DNA of 64,000 nucleotides from Phycisphaerae bacterium (GTDB lineage: Bacteria; Planctomycetota; Phycisphaerae; UBA1845; Fen-1342): the NCBI GenBank assembly GCA_022072445.1, contig JAJVHV010000020.1, positions 62,001 through 126,000 on the forward strand, given 5' to 3'. Positions 53,732 through 61,203 of the stretch are shown here, piece by piece. Position 1 is the stretch's first letter. Every line of letters begins with the position of its first letter. Made by a program: the position numbers and the translations under genes. Under the pieces are notes generated by a model. That model did not search any database, was not told the origin of the DNA, and was given only the letters and a program-made list of their open reading frames with translations.

Positions 53732-53746
53732 GACCGCCTCGCGGTG

Positions 53747-54148
53747 TCAGGGGTGCTGCGCGTGGCCGGCCTGGCCCTCGGTCCCGGCCTCGGAACCGTG
53801 GTCGGCGGCATGGTGTGCGCCGGCGACGGCCGCCACGTGGGCAGGGTCGTGGATCAGGACGTTGTCGTCGTCGGTGAACTTGGGCACGAACAGCAGGACG
53901 GCGAAGAAGCAGACGCACAACGCCAGTGTGTAGTGGATCGTGCGGCGTTCGCTGAACAGGTGCATGAAGTAGCCGGCGACGAGCGTGCCCTTGATGAGGG
54001 CGACGATCATCGCAACGACGATCGCCTTGTAGATGTCGAGATGCACGTAGGAGACGCCAACCGTGACGAGCGTCAGCACGCCCAGCGCGACGAAGACGTT
54101 GATGTAGACGCGGACGTGCTGCTTGATGGATTCGGCGTCATGAGCCAT
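53747..54148 (-). CDS. Cytochrome c oxidase subunit IV-like protein
   Basis: The 133-residue product has three helices: VRVYINVFVALGVLTLVTVGVSYV, VVAMIVALIKGTLVAGYFMHL and LALCVCFFAVLLFVPKF, with a His-rich C-terminal tail. This matches the prokaryotic CoxD/CyoD-like subunit IV. CGGAGTG lies before the ATG at 54148, 16 bases after the coxC stop. The histidine-rich tail (VAAVAGAHHAADHGSE) may bind metal. Confidence 0.85.
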   Translation of the reverse strand: MAHDAESIKQHVRVYINVFVALGVLTLVTVGVSYVHLDIYKAIVVAMIVALIKGTLVAGYFMHLFSERRTIHYTLALCVCFFAVLLFVPKFTDDDNVLIHDPAHVAAVAGAHHAADHGSEAGTEGQAGHAQHP

Positions 54149-54164
54149 GGGTGCGACACTCCGA

Positions 54165-54764
54165 CTAGAGCAGGTACAGCGTGGGGAACAGGAAGATCCA
54201 GACCAGATCGACAAAGTGCCAGTAGAGGCCGGTGCACTCGATGCGGTTGGTGTAGTGCTCCGGATTTTCGTGCCACAGATGCGCGCCGGGCCACAGGAAG
54301 TAGCCGATCACGATCATGCCGCCGACGACGTGCAGGCCGTGCAGGCCGGTGAGAACGAAGTAGGTGCCGTAGAAGTTGTCGTGTCCCGGCGTGTGGCCCG
54401 CCTGGAACTTGGGGTAGTACTCCAGCGCGAGCTTGAGACCCAGAAAGAGGGCCGCCAGCAGAAACGTCCAGAGCAGGTATTGCCGGCCCTTCGCGAAGTC
54501 GTGCACCTTGAGCGAGGCCCAGGCCATCACCATGGTGACGCTCGAGGAGATCAGCACGAACGTGTTGAGCGTGCCGATCGGGACGTTCAGGACGGTGTAG
54601 CCGTGCGGCCAGCTCGCGGCCCCGGCGCGCAGCAGCACCAGCGCGCTGAACAGCGCGCCGAACAGCATCACCTCCGACGCGAGGAACAGCCACACGGCGA
54701 ACTTGCCGTTGTAAATACCCGTGATCGGGTGCGCCTTGACTTCACACGGAAGACCCATCGTCAC
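54165..54764 (-). CDS. coxC: Cytochrome c oxidase subunit III
   Basis: The 199-residue protein has about five helices, the short bacterial form of subunit III (often 190-210). Typical pieces are [41 protein letters not shown] and the end [18 protein letters not shown] with the conserved E-V-M and H residues. The start is taken as GTG 54764 (AGGAG nine bases before); an ATG six bases later is possible. Gene order coxB-coxA-coxC-coxD is conventional. Confidence 0.94.
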   Translation of the reverse strand: MTMGLPCEVKAHPITGIYNGKFAVWLFLASEVMLFGALFSALVLLRAGAASWPHGYTVLNVPIGTLNTFVLISSSVTMVMAWASLKVHDFAKGRQYLLWTFLLAALFLGLKLALEYYPKFQAGHTPGHDNFYGTYFVLTGLHGLHVVGGMIVIGYFLWPGAHLWHENPEHYTNRIECTGLYWHFVDLVWIFLFPTLYLL

Positions 54765-54779
54765 GTTCAGTCGCTCCTG

Positions 54780-56558
54780 CTAGGCGATGTGCTGCGGGCT
54801 GAAATCCTGCGCCGCGCCCGGCACGCTGTATTCATAGGGACCACGGTGCACCACCGGCTCGGCCGCGAAGTTGCCGTGCGGCGGAGGCGAAGGAGCGGCC
54901 CACTCGAGCGTCGTCGCGTTCCACGGGTTGTCGCTGACCTTCTGCCCGACAAAAATGCTCGCAAAGAAATTATAGATGAACGGAAGCTGCGCCAGCCCCA
55001 GCAGCCACGCGCCCCACGACGAAATCTGCGTCAACGTGTGCACGCCGCTCCCGCTGTGATACTGCGTCTGGTCATACAGCCTGCGGCTGACGCCCGCCAT
55101 GCCCTGAAAGAACATCGGCATGAAGACCATGTTGATGAAGATCAGACTCGGCCAGAAGTGCAGCTTGCCGAGAAAGTCGTTCAGCTTGCGGCCGGTGACC
55201 TTCGGGAACCAGTAATAGATGCCGGCGAAGACGGCGAAGATCGTCCCCGGCGCCACCACGTAGTGGAAGTGCCCGATGACGTAATAAGTGTCGTGCAGGT
55301 GAATGTCCGACGTGGTCAGCCCCAGCGGCAGCCCGGTCAGCCCGCCGATGCCGAACATCGGCAGGAACGCCAGCGCGAAGAGCATCGGCACGGTATAGCG
55401 GATGCGCGCCCCCCAGAGGCTGAGCAGCAGGCAGGTCAGGATGATCACCGAGGGAATCGAGATGATCATCGTCGTGGCCTGGAAGAACGTGCTCATGGTC
55501 GTGCCCATGCCGGTCATGAACATGTGGTGCGCCCAGACGACGAACGACATGAAGCCGAGGAAGATGGTCGAATAGACCAGCGTCCGATAGCCCCAGAGCG
55601 GCTTGCGGATGTTGTTCGCGATCACCTCGGACACGATCCCCAGCGCCGGCAGGATCAGCACGTACACCTCGGGGTGCGCCAGGAACCAGAAGAGATGCTG
55701 CCACAGCAGCGGGTTGCCGCCGCCCGCGACCTGCAGCGCACTCCCACTCACCACCAGCCCGCTCGGCAGGAAAAAGCTCGTCCCGGCCACTCGGTCCATC
55801 AGTTGCAAGACGGCCGCGGCTTCCAGCGGCGGAAACGCCAGCAGCAGAAGAAACGAGGTGACGAGCTGCGCCCAGACGAAGAAGGGCAGCCGGAACATGC
55901 TCAAGCCGCGGGCCCGCATGTGCGCGACCGTCACGATGAAATTGATCGAGCCGAGCAGTGACGAAGTGATCAGAAACACCATGCCCAGCAGCCACAGCGT
56001 CTCGCCGTTCTTGGCGATCACCGAGAGCGGGGCGTACGCCGTCCACCCCGACGCAGCGGCGCCCTGCTGTGTGAAAAAGCTGGCCAGCATGATCAGCCCG
56101 CCCGGCACGTACACCCAGTAGCTCATCATGTTGAGCTTGGGGAAGGCCATGTCCGGCGCGCCGATCTGCAGCGGCAGCACGAAGTTACCGAAGCCGCCGA
56201 CTAGCACCGGCACGATCGCCAGAAACACCATGATCGTGCCGTGCATCGCGCCCAGCTCATTGTAAAAATCAGGCGTCATGAAGCCGCTTTGCCAGCGGCG
56301 CTCGCCGAAGATGCCGTTCAGAAAATTCAGCGGCGTACTGGGATAGGCGAGCTGATAGCGCATCAGGGCCATCAGGCAGAAGCCGAAGAACAGAAAGACG
56401 AGCGCCGAGACGGCGTACTGCACGCCGATCACCTTGTGATCGATCGAGAAGATGTACTTGCGCCAGAAGGGCAGCTCGGGGTGCCCGTGGCCATGGTCGC
56501 CGCCATGGCCGTGTGCGTCCTGCGGTTCGTGCGCGTGGTGAGCGTGCGATTCGGCCAT
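54780..56558 (-). CDS. coxA: Cytochrome c oxidase subunit I (heme-copper oxidase, A type)
   Basis: The 592-residue protein is the catalytic subunit that reduces oxygen to water and pumps protons across the membrane. The 12-helix core carries the heme and CuB ligands: AMHGTIMVFLAI (heme a His), LAHPEVYVLILP (CuB His and the linked Tyr), WAHHMFMTGM (CuB His pair) and HDTYYVIGHFHYV (heme a3 and a His). The D-pathway aspartate is present in GAPDMAFPKLN, and the HPEVY glutamate marks the A1-like class. A His-rich N-terminal segment (HAHHAHEPQDAHGHGGDHGH) precedes the core. The ATG overlaps the coxB stop (TAATG). Confidence 0.96.
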   Translation of the reverse strand: MAESHAHHAHEPQDAHGHGGDHGHGHPELPFWRKYIFSIDHKVIGVQYAVSALVFLFFGFCLMALMRYQLAYPSTPLNFLNGIFGERRWQSGFMTPDFYNELGAMHGTIMVFLAIVPVLVGGFGNFVLPLQIGAPDMAFPKLNMMSYWVYVPGGLIMLASFFTQQGAAASGWTAYAPLSVIAKNGETLWLLGMVFLITSSLLGSINFIVTVAHMRARGLSMFRLPFFVWAQLVTSFLLLLAFPPLEAAAVLQLMDRVAGTSFFLPSGLVVSGSALQVAGGGNPLLWQHLFWFLAHPEVYVLILPALGIVSEVIANNIRKPLWGYRTLVYSTIFLGFMSFVVWAHHMFMTGMGTTMSTFFQATTMIISIPSVIILTCLLLSLWGARIRYTVPMLFALAFLPMFGIGGLTGLPLGLTTSDIHLHDTYYVIGHFHYVVAPGTIFAVFAGIYYWFPKVTGRKLNDFLGKLHFWPSLIFINMVFMPMFFQGMAGVSRRLYDQTQYHSGSGVHTLTQISSWGAWLLGLAQLPFIYNFFASIFVGQKVSDNPWNATTLEWAAPSPPPHGNFAAEPVVHRGPYEYSVPGAAQDFSPQHIA

Positions 56559-57388
56559 TACTCCTCTTCCTCTTCTTCTCCGCCGGCGCTGGCGGCCTGC
56601 TCGTCAAGCCACTTGCTGAAATTCTCGCTCGAGTCGACGAACAACTGGCCCTTCATCTTGAAGTGGTTGTTGCCGCAGAGCTGAGCACACTGGATGTCGA
56701 ACGTGCCGGTCTTCTTGGCTTCGAACCAGATCGGCACGGTCATGCCCGGGATCAGGTCCGACTTGGCCCGCAGCACCGGAATAAAGAAGCTGTGGATCAC
56801 GTCTTTCGACGTGCCGCGGATCACGACCGGCTTATTGATCGGAATGTGCAACGTGTTGATGACCGCGATGTCGTCCTTGGCTTTCGGGTCGCTGCGGTCG
56901 ATTCCCAGCGGGTTTTCCGTCCCCACCAGCGTCGCCTTGGTCGTGCCGAACTCGCCATCCTTGCCCGCGTAGTGGAAGTTCCACGCGAACTGCTCGGCCA
57001 CGCAACGCACGGTTACCACGTCGCTACCCGTCGGAATCTTCGTCTTGACGCTCGCCCAGATCGGCATCGACAGCGCCACCAGCAGAAACACCTCGAAAAC
57101 GATCACGCCGATCTCGGCGTACTTCGACGGCTTGGCCTTGATCTCCTCATACGCGGCCGAGATGCCCGTCCGGTCGCGAAACCGCACCAGGCAGTACGCA
57201 AAAAGTGCCCCCCAGCCGACGAACAGAACTGCCATGAAAAAGTGCACGACGTAGATCAGCCGATCGACGCCTTGCGCGTTGTCGCCGCCGATGTTCGGCG
57301 GCAGCCACCAGCCGTAATGCACGTCCACTTCGGTCTCCCAGATTGCCGCGGGAGTGATGATAAACACCCTCTCCCGGAGGTCGTTCAT
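56558..57388 (-). CDS. coxB: Cytochrome c oxidase subunit II
   Basis: The 276-residue protein brings electrons from cytochrome c to subunit I through the CuA centre. Two helices near the N-terminus (LIYVVHFFMAVLFVGWGALFAYCL and IGVIVFEVFLLVALSMPIW) are followed by the periplasmic cupredoxin domain. CuA ligands are seen in DVIHSFFIPVL and IQCAQLCGNNHFKMKG (His, two Cys, His, Met). There is no C-terminal cytochrome c domain. The C-terminus ends in a run of glutamates. First gene of the operon; promoter proposed at 57461-57489. Confidence 0.95.
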   Translation of the reverse strand: MNDLRERVFIITPAAIWETEVDVHYGWWLPPNIGGDNAQGVDRLIYVVHFFMAVLFVGWGALFAYCLVRFRDRTGISAAYEEIKAKPSKYAEIGVIVFEVFLLVALSMPIWASVKTKIPTGSDVVTVRCVAEQFAWNFHYAGKDGEFGTTKATLVGTENPLGIDRSDPKAKDDIAVINTLHIPINKPVVIRGTSKDVIHSFFIPVLRAKSDLIPGMTVPIWFEAKKTGTFDIQCAQLCGNNHFKMKGQLFVDSSENFSKWLDEQAASAGGEEEEEE

Positions 57389-57460
57389 CGGGCTTATCGG
57401 GCAGCCCGATCGAGCGACCGCGCGACTCGAAAGGCAAATTTCCAGTAACGAGCGGGCGGG

Positions 57461-57489
57461 ATTATAGGGTCGGACCGTTGACCCGACAA
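57461..57489 (-). promoter_or_regulatory. Promoter of the cytochrome oxidase operon
   Basis: Minus-strand TTGTCG (57484-57489), a 17-base spacer and a perfect TATAAT (57461-57466). Transcription would start near 57454, giving a leader of about 65 bases before coxB. It overlaps the proposed divergent sigma-factor promoter. Confidence 0.65.
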
Positions 57490-57508
57490 GCGCAGCGCGC
57501 GATACGAT
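57478..57508 (+). promoter_or_regulatory. Candidate promoter of the second sigma-factor operon
   Basis: TTGACC (57478-57483) and TACGAT (57503-57508) with a 19-base spacer, about 60 bases before the ATG at 57568. The spacer is longer than ideal. Its -35 lies inside the oxidase promoter of the opposite strand. Confidence 0.35.
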
Positions 57509-57567
57509 TGTCCCGACGCCGACAGTCCGCGGGCAATCTCCTGCAATGATCGGCGCCGCCGGACGTT

Positions 57568-58146
57568 ATGCACTTCGAGGACGCGGTGGACGAAGCAGCG
57601 CTGGCAGACCTGATCGAGCGCGCCCGGCGGGACGATCCGGGTGCGCTGGCTGCATTGATCGAAGCCTACGGCCGCCGCGTGTATGGCTTTGTTTATCGGC
57701 TCACCGGCTCGCGCGATGCGTCCGAGGACCTGATGCAGACGACGTTTCTGCGGCTGGTGCGGATGCTGCCGGGTTATGTGCACCAGGGAAAATTCGACGC
57801 CTGGCTTTTTCGGATTGCTGGCAACGCTGTCCGTGATCGCGCCCGGGCCGCAACGCGACGCGATCGACACTTTGCCCACAGCAATGAGCTCGCGTCCGCA
57901 AATCGCGCCGCGCGCGACAACGGCGACCCGCACGCGCGGGCTGTCTCGGCCGAGGATGGCGACCGCCTGCAGGCCGCGCTGGCGGAGCTGGAGCCGGCGG
58001 ATCGCGAAATCGTCATGCTGCGACACTTCTCGGACCTGTCGTTCCGGGAAATCGCCGATCTGCTCAATGTGCCGCTCGGCACCGCCCTGAGCCGGGCGCA
58101 CCGAGCGCTGGGCAGGTTGCGAGCGCGGCTCGAACCGAGCGAGTAG
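57568..58146 (+). CDS. ECF-type RNA polymerase sigma factor
   Basis: The 192-residue protein has region 2 (LTGSRDASEDLMQTTFLRLVRML and GKFDAWLFRIAGNAVRD) and region 4 (LAELEPADREIVMLRHFSDLSFREIADLLNV and GTALSRAHRALGRLRARL), the usual ECF layout. It starts a three-gene string with a short single-helix membrane protein that may be its anti-sigma partner. It is divergent from the cytochrome oxidase operon, with overlapping promoters, which may connect it to respiration or redox state; that is speculative. Confidence 0.92.
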   Translation: MHFEDAVDEAALADLIERARRDDPGALAALIEAYGRRVYGFVYRLTGSRDASEDLMQTTFLRLVRMLPGYVHQGKFDAWLFRIAGNAVRDRARAATRRDRHFAHSNELASANRAARDNGDPHARAVSAEDGDRLQAALAELEPADREIVMLRHFSDLSFREIADLLNVPLGTALSRAHRALGRLRARLEPSE

Positions 58147-58150
58147 GATC

Positions 58151-58576
58151 ATGCCGATGAAGGGATTGAGACAGCTCGAGGCGGCGGTGGAGCGCGACGC
58201 GCGCTGGCTGCGCCAGTTTCCCGATCCCGTGCCGCCGCCGGGAGCGTCCGAGCGGCTTGTCGCCGCGCTCGCGTCCCATCGCCGCGGTTCGGATCGAGCC
58301 ATCGAACGAATACGGCCCGTCGGCGCGATCGCCGCGGCGCTGCTGCTGGGAGTGGGCCTGCTTTGGCAGATGCCGGCCGAGCGCGGCCGGACCGTGCGCG
58401 ACGATCCGGCCGCCGCGCTGCGCGACTGGAGTGCGGCGGTCGATGATTCGACGTCGCAGGTTGATCGGCTGGTGACGCACGCGTGGCTGCCGGCCGACGG
58501 CGACGCCGAAGACGCGGACGCGGCCCTCGACGACGCCATCAAGAGTCTTGACGCGACGCTGGAGCTGGGTGCGTGA
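58151..58576 (+). CDS. Single-helix membrane protein, candidate anti-sigma factor
   Basis: The 141-residue product lies four bases after the sigma-factor stop. It has an N-terminal cytoplasmic helix (LRQLEAAVERDARWLRQFPDPVPPPG), one membrane helix at about 55-75 (RPVGAIAAALLLGVGLLWQM) and a small outer domain. There is no ZAS zinc motif, so it is not a classic ZAS anti-sigma factor, but position and topology fit. A second ATG six bases downstream has better AGGA spacing. It overlaps the next gene (GTGA). Confidence 0.7.
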   Translation: MPMKGLRQLEAAVERDARWLRQFPDPVPPPGASERLVAALASHRRGSDRAIERIRPVGAIAAALLLGVGLLWQMPAERGRTVRDDPAAALRDWSAAVDDSTSQVDRLVTHAWLPADGDAEDADAALDDAIKSLDATLELGA

Positions 58577-59577
58577 AATCCCGTGCGGAAACTTCGGCAT
58601 GCTGCTTGAGCGCGGCGCGACTGCCCGGTCGGGCGCGGTCCGGCCCCGCGGCGCGGTGCGCCGGAGCTGCCTGGCGCTGGCTTTGGCGTGTCGCCGGCTT
58701 GTGCGTCTCCGCGGCAGTGATCTCCGCGCCCGCGGCTGCGCAGGAACGCCCCGAGCGGCCCGCCGCACTGCAGCGTGCCGCGCGCGGCGAAACGCGACCC
58801 CAGGATGGTTCACGCGCCGAGAAACGGCCGCAGGATCGCCCGCGCGACGGCGGCCCGGCCCGTCCGCTGGCCGGCGGCCTGGCCCTGCCGCGCGGCTTCA
58901 GCCCCACCGCCGAAGATTTCGGTCCACTTCAGCCCGGCGAAGATGAGCAGCTTTCGCAGTTCACGCAGCGCTTCCTGCCGCAGGTCGCCCGCGCGCTTCA
59001 GGAGATTCGCAGCCGCAATCCGGGGGCGTACGCCGATCGCCTCGCCGAACTGACACCGCGCGTCCGTGCCCTGCGGCGCGTGATGCGCGAGGACCAGGCG
59101 TTGGGGCGTAAGCTGTTGCGTCACATCGAGAATGAGCAGATGCTTCGCCGGGCACGGCGCGTGTTTCAGTCCGCCCCGCAAACCGGCCCGGCCCGCCAGC
59201 GCATTCTGAGCGAGGCCCGCGAGCGGATCGGCGAGAACATCGCCATCGAGAGCGACATGCTGCTGGCGCGTGCCGCCCAGATGCGCACGCAGCGCGAGCG
59301 TTGGATCGAGCAGACCGTCGCGCTGCTGCTCTCCGACGACGCCGACGCCAGCGAGCAGCCCGAGCGCCTCAAGGCCGTCGCGCGGCGTATCCGCGAAGCG
59401 AGCGACGACCAGAAGCCCGAGATGATTCAACGGCTGCGCGAGACACTCGCCGAGCGCGGCGAAACCGACGCCGCCGACCTCGAACGCCGCGCCGCCGAGA
59501 TTCAATCCAACCGCGAGGCGATGGTCGACCGCCGTATCAACGCGTTCTTCGGCGGTTCGCCGCCCGGCGGGCCGTAG
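58573..59577 (+). CDS. Exported helical protein of unknown function
   Basis: The start is a GTG overlapping the stop of the preceding gene. The 334-residue protein has a long signal-like N-terminus (about residues 33-57, WRWLWRVAGLCVSAAVISAPAAAQ), then a low-complexity Arg/Pro/Gln-rich part and a long helical, charged region (about 120-330), such as RALQEIRSRNPGAYADRLAEL and RHIENEQMLRRARRVFQS. It looks like the periplasmic Spy/CpxP-like or heavy-metal-resistance type helical proteins often encoded with ECF sigma factors, but no clear motif proves it. Confidence 0.72.
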   Translation: MKSRAETSACCLSAARLPGRARSGPAARCAGAAWRWLWRVAGLCVSAAVISAPAAAQERPERPAALQRAARGETRPQDGSRAEKRPQDRPRDGGPARPLAGGLALPRGFSPTAEDFGPLQPGEDEQLSQFTQRFLPQVARALQEIRSRNPGAYADRLAELTPRVRALRRVMREDQALGRKLLRHIENEQMLRRARRVFQSAPQTGPARQRILSEARERIGENIAIESDMLLARAAQMRTQRERWIEQTVALLLSDDADASEQPERLKAVARRIREASDDQKPEMIQRLRETLAERGETDAADLERRAAEIQSNREAMVDRRINAFFGGSPPGGP

Positions 59578-59625
59578 TGTCCGGAGTCAGAACGTCCCAC
59601 GATTCCCCGCGTCGTGCAGTCCTCG

Positions 59626-59709
59626 GGTTTGCACGTGCCAACCTGCGGTTTGCACGTGCCAACCTGCGGTTTGCACGGGCGAACCCCCAGTTTGCACGCT
59701 CTCGCTGCA
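59626..59709. repeat. 21-bp tandem repeat (4 copies)
   Basis: Units begin at 59626, 59647, 59668 and 59689 with GGTTTGCACGTGCC or a variant. They lie in the gap between the helical exported protein and the converging PEP-CTERM gene. The period is 21 bases, but the region is not coding. Confidence 0.85.
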
Positions 59710-59806
59710 TGCGTGCGCCTACTTGAAGTGGCATGCTCTCGCCGTCAGGCGTGGGCAGGCATGACTCTGGGTGGCAAGGCAGCCGCGCCGATTTCCCGCG
59801 CGTGCC

Positions 59807-60466
59807 TTAGTGCCGCCGGCGGCGCAGGATGCCAACGGCCGCCAGCGCGGCGAGCGTCACGCTCGCCGGCTCCGGCACGTAGCAACTGGTGTCAATGACG
59901 ACCTGATCGACCCACAGAACCGTTCCAAAGACCGGCGGCGTCAGAATCAGCGTCTCGCTGGCGGGACAGCCGTTGAAACGCCACAGCGAGGCCTCGTGCG
60001 TCCAGCCGTTCGCCAGCGGGGTGATGGTCGGCGTGCCGATGAGCGTGGCCGGCCCGAGCGTGCTGGTCAGCGATACGCCGCCCACAACCGGAGGCTGGTT
60101 GTTGTACGTAATCTGAAGCCAAACGTCCTTGATGGCGGTGAGGTCGGGTCCGTCATTGGGAACGTCGAATCGCAGGAAGTCGAGGTCGTTGACGGCCCAA
60201 ACGTCGTTGCGGCCGTTCCAGGTGGGCAGAAAATTGGCCGGGTCGGTCACGGTAAGGAATGGCGTGCCATACGGGTTGCTGAACGGCGCCGCATCCGGCG
60301 CACCGCCACCCGAACCCGCGCTGAAGTCCCACGCCTGCACGGTCGAGCCTGGCGAGAAGCGCGGCCAGGGCGGCGGGATCAGGTCATCGGCCAGGATCGG
60401 GGCCGTCCAGGCGAGTGCGGCCAGACCGGCGAGCGTTTGAAGCGTACGACTCCGACGCGGCGACAT
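59807..60466 (-). CDS. PEP-CTERM sorting domain protein
   Basis: AGGAGGG before the ATG at 60466 supports the start. The 219-residue product has a signal peptide (TLAGLAALAWTAPILA) and an otherwise unrecognised beta-rich domain with few charged residues (FLRFDVPNDGPDLTAIKDVWLQITY and onward). The C-terminus is a PEP-CTERM signal: YVPEPASVTLAALAAVGIL followed by RRRRH. It should be exported and processed by an exosortase. It is the second PEP-CTERM protein in the window, 36 kb from the first, with no visible operon partner. Confidence 0.83.
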   Translation of the reverse strand: MSPRRSRTLQTLAGLAALAWTAPILADDLIPPPWPRFSPGSTVQAWDFSAGSGGGAPDAAPFSNPYGTPFLTVTDPANFLPTWNGRNDVWAVNDLDFLRFDVPNDGPDLTAIKDVWLQITYNNQPPVVGGVSLTSTLGPATLIGTPTITPLANGWTHEASLWRFNGCPASETLILTPPVFGTVLWVDQVVIDTSCYVPEPASVTLAALAAVGILRRRRH

Positions 60467-61203
60467 GAACAGCCCTCCTGGGACGACGCGACTGGCCGCG
60501 ACACCGCATCCAGACGAGCCTGGATCCGGACGATGGTCGGCCCGGCCCAGTTTACCAAGAAAGGCCTGTTGTTCCCAGATGGTGGCGTACTCGCGCGGGT
60601 GACGGGGTCGCGGCAGGCTCTCGCGATCAGGCGTCTCACGCCAGCCCGCCCCATCATCGTATGCTCACGCGCGGGTGCCCTGCCGACGGCCGTTGCGTCG
60701 GCAGGGCAGTCGCGTGCGTGTGCCGTGGCGCGCAGGGGCGCCTTCGAATTCAGAACGGCGGCCGGTAGCCGCGCGGCGGGTCGGGAAGGGACTCAAAGTC
60801 AATCGAGAGCGGCTGGCCCGAGCGGGCGGCGCGGGTGCCCTGCCGACGGCCGTTGCGTCGGCAGGGCTGTCGCGTGCGTGTGCCGTGGCGCGCAAGGGCG
60901 CCTTCGAATTCAGAACGGCGCGAGCGATCCAGGGCATCGACAAACCAGCCGCGGGCCCGGTCCTTTGAAAGAAGCGCCTGACGTCGGAAACACGAGAAGG
61001 TGAGGAATCGCGCGTCGTCAAACCCGACGTCGGCCGGGCGGCGCAAAGCGTCGGAGATGGACATTCCCTCAGTCTACGCGGTCGTCCGATGTCGAAGCCC
61101 TGCCGACGCAACGGCCGTCGGCAGGGCACCCGCGCAGGGCACCCGCGCGGCGCGAGCGAGAATTCCACCCCAGAGTAGCCCAGGGCCACATCCGCCAGCG
61201 TTG
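60467..61203. other. 737-base intergenic region with composite repeat
   Basis: It separates DUF4340 (upstream, ends 61204) from the PEP-CTERM gene (starts 60466). Besides the repeats at 60671-61135 I see no gene; minus-strand frames such as RSEFEGALARHGTRTR are translations of the repeat. Confidence 0.7.
60671..61135. repeat. Composite element: two direct 90-bp repeats and one inverted end
   Basis: Direct copies lie at 60671-60760 and 60831-60920 and match at 88 of 90 positions. Each starts GCGGGTGCCCTGCCGACGG and contains a hairpin (CCCTGCCGAC...GTCGGCAGGG). Bases 61097-61135 are an exact inverted copy of the first 39 bases (60669-60707, GCGCGGGTGCCC...). The whole block has the shape of a small element with terminal inverted repeats and an internal duplication. 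No transposase gene is inside. Confidence 0.85.
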
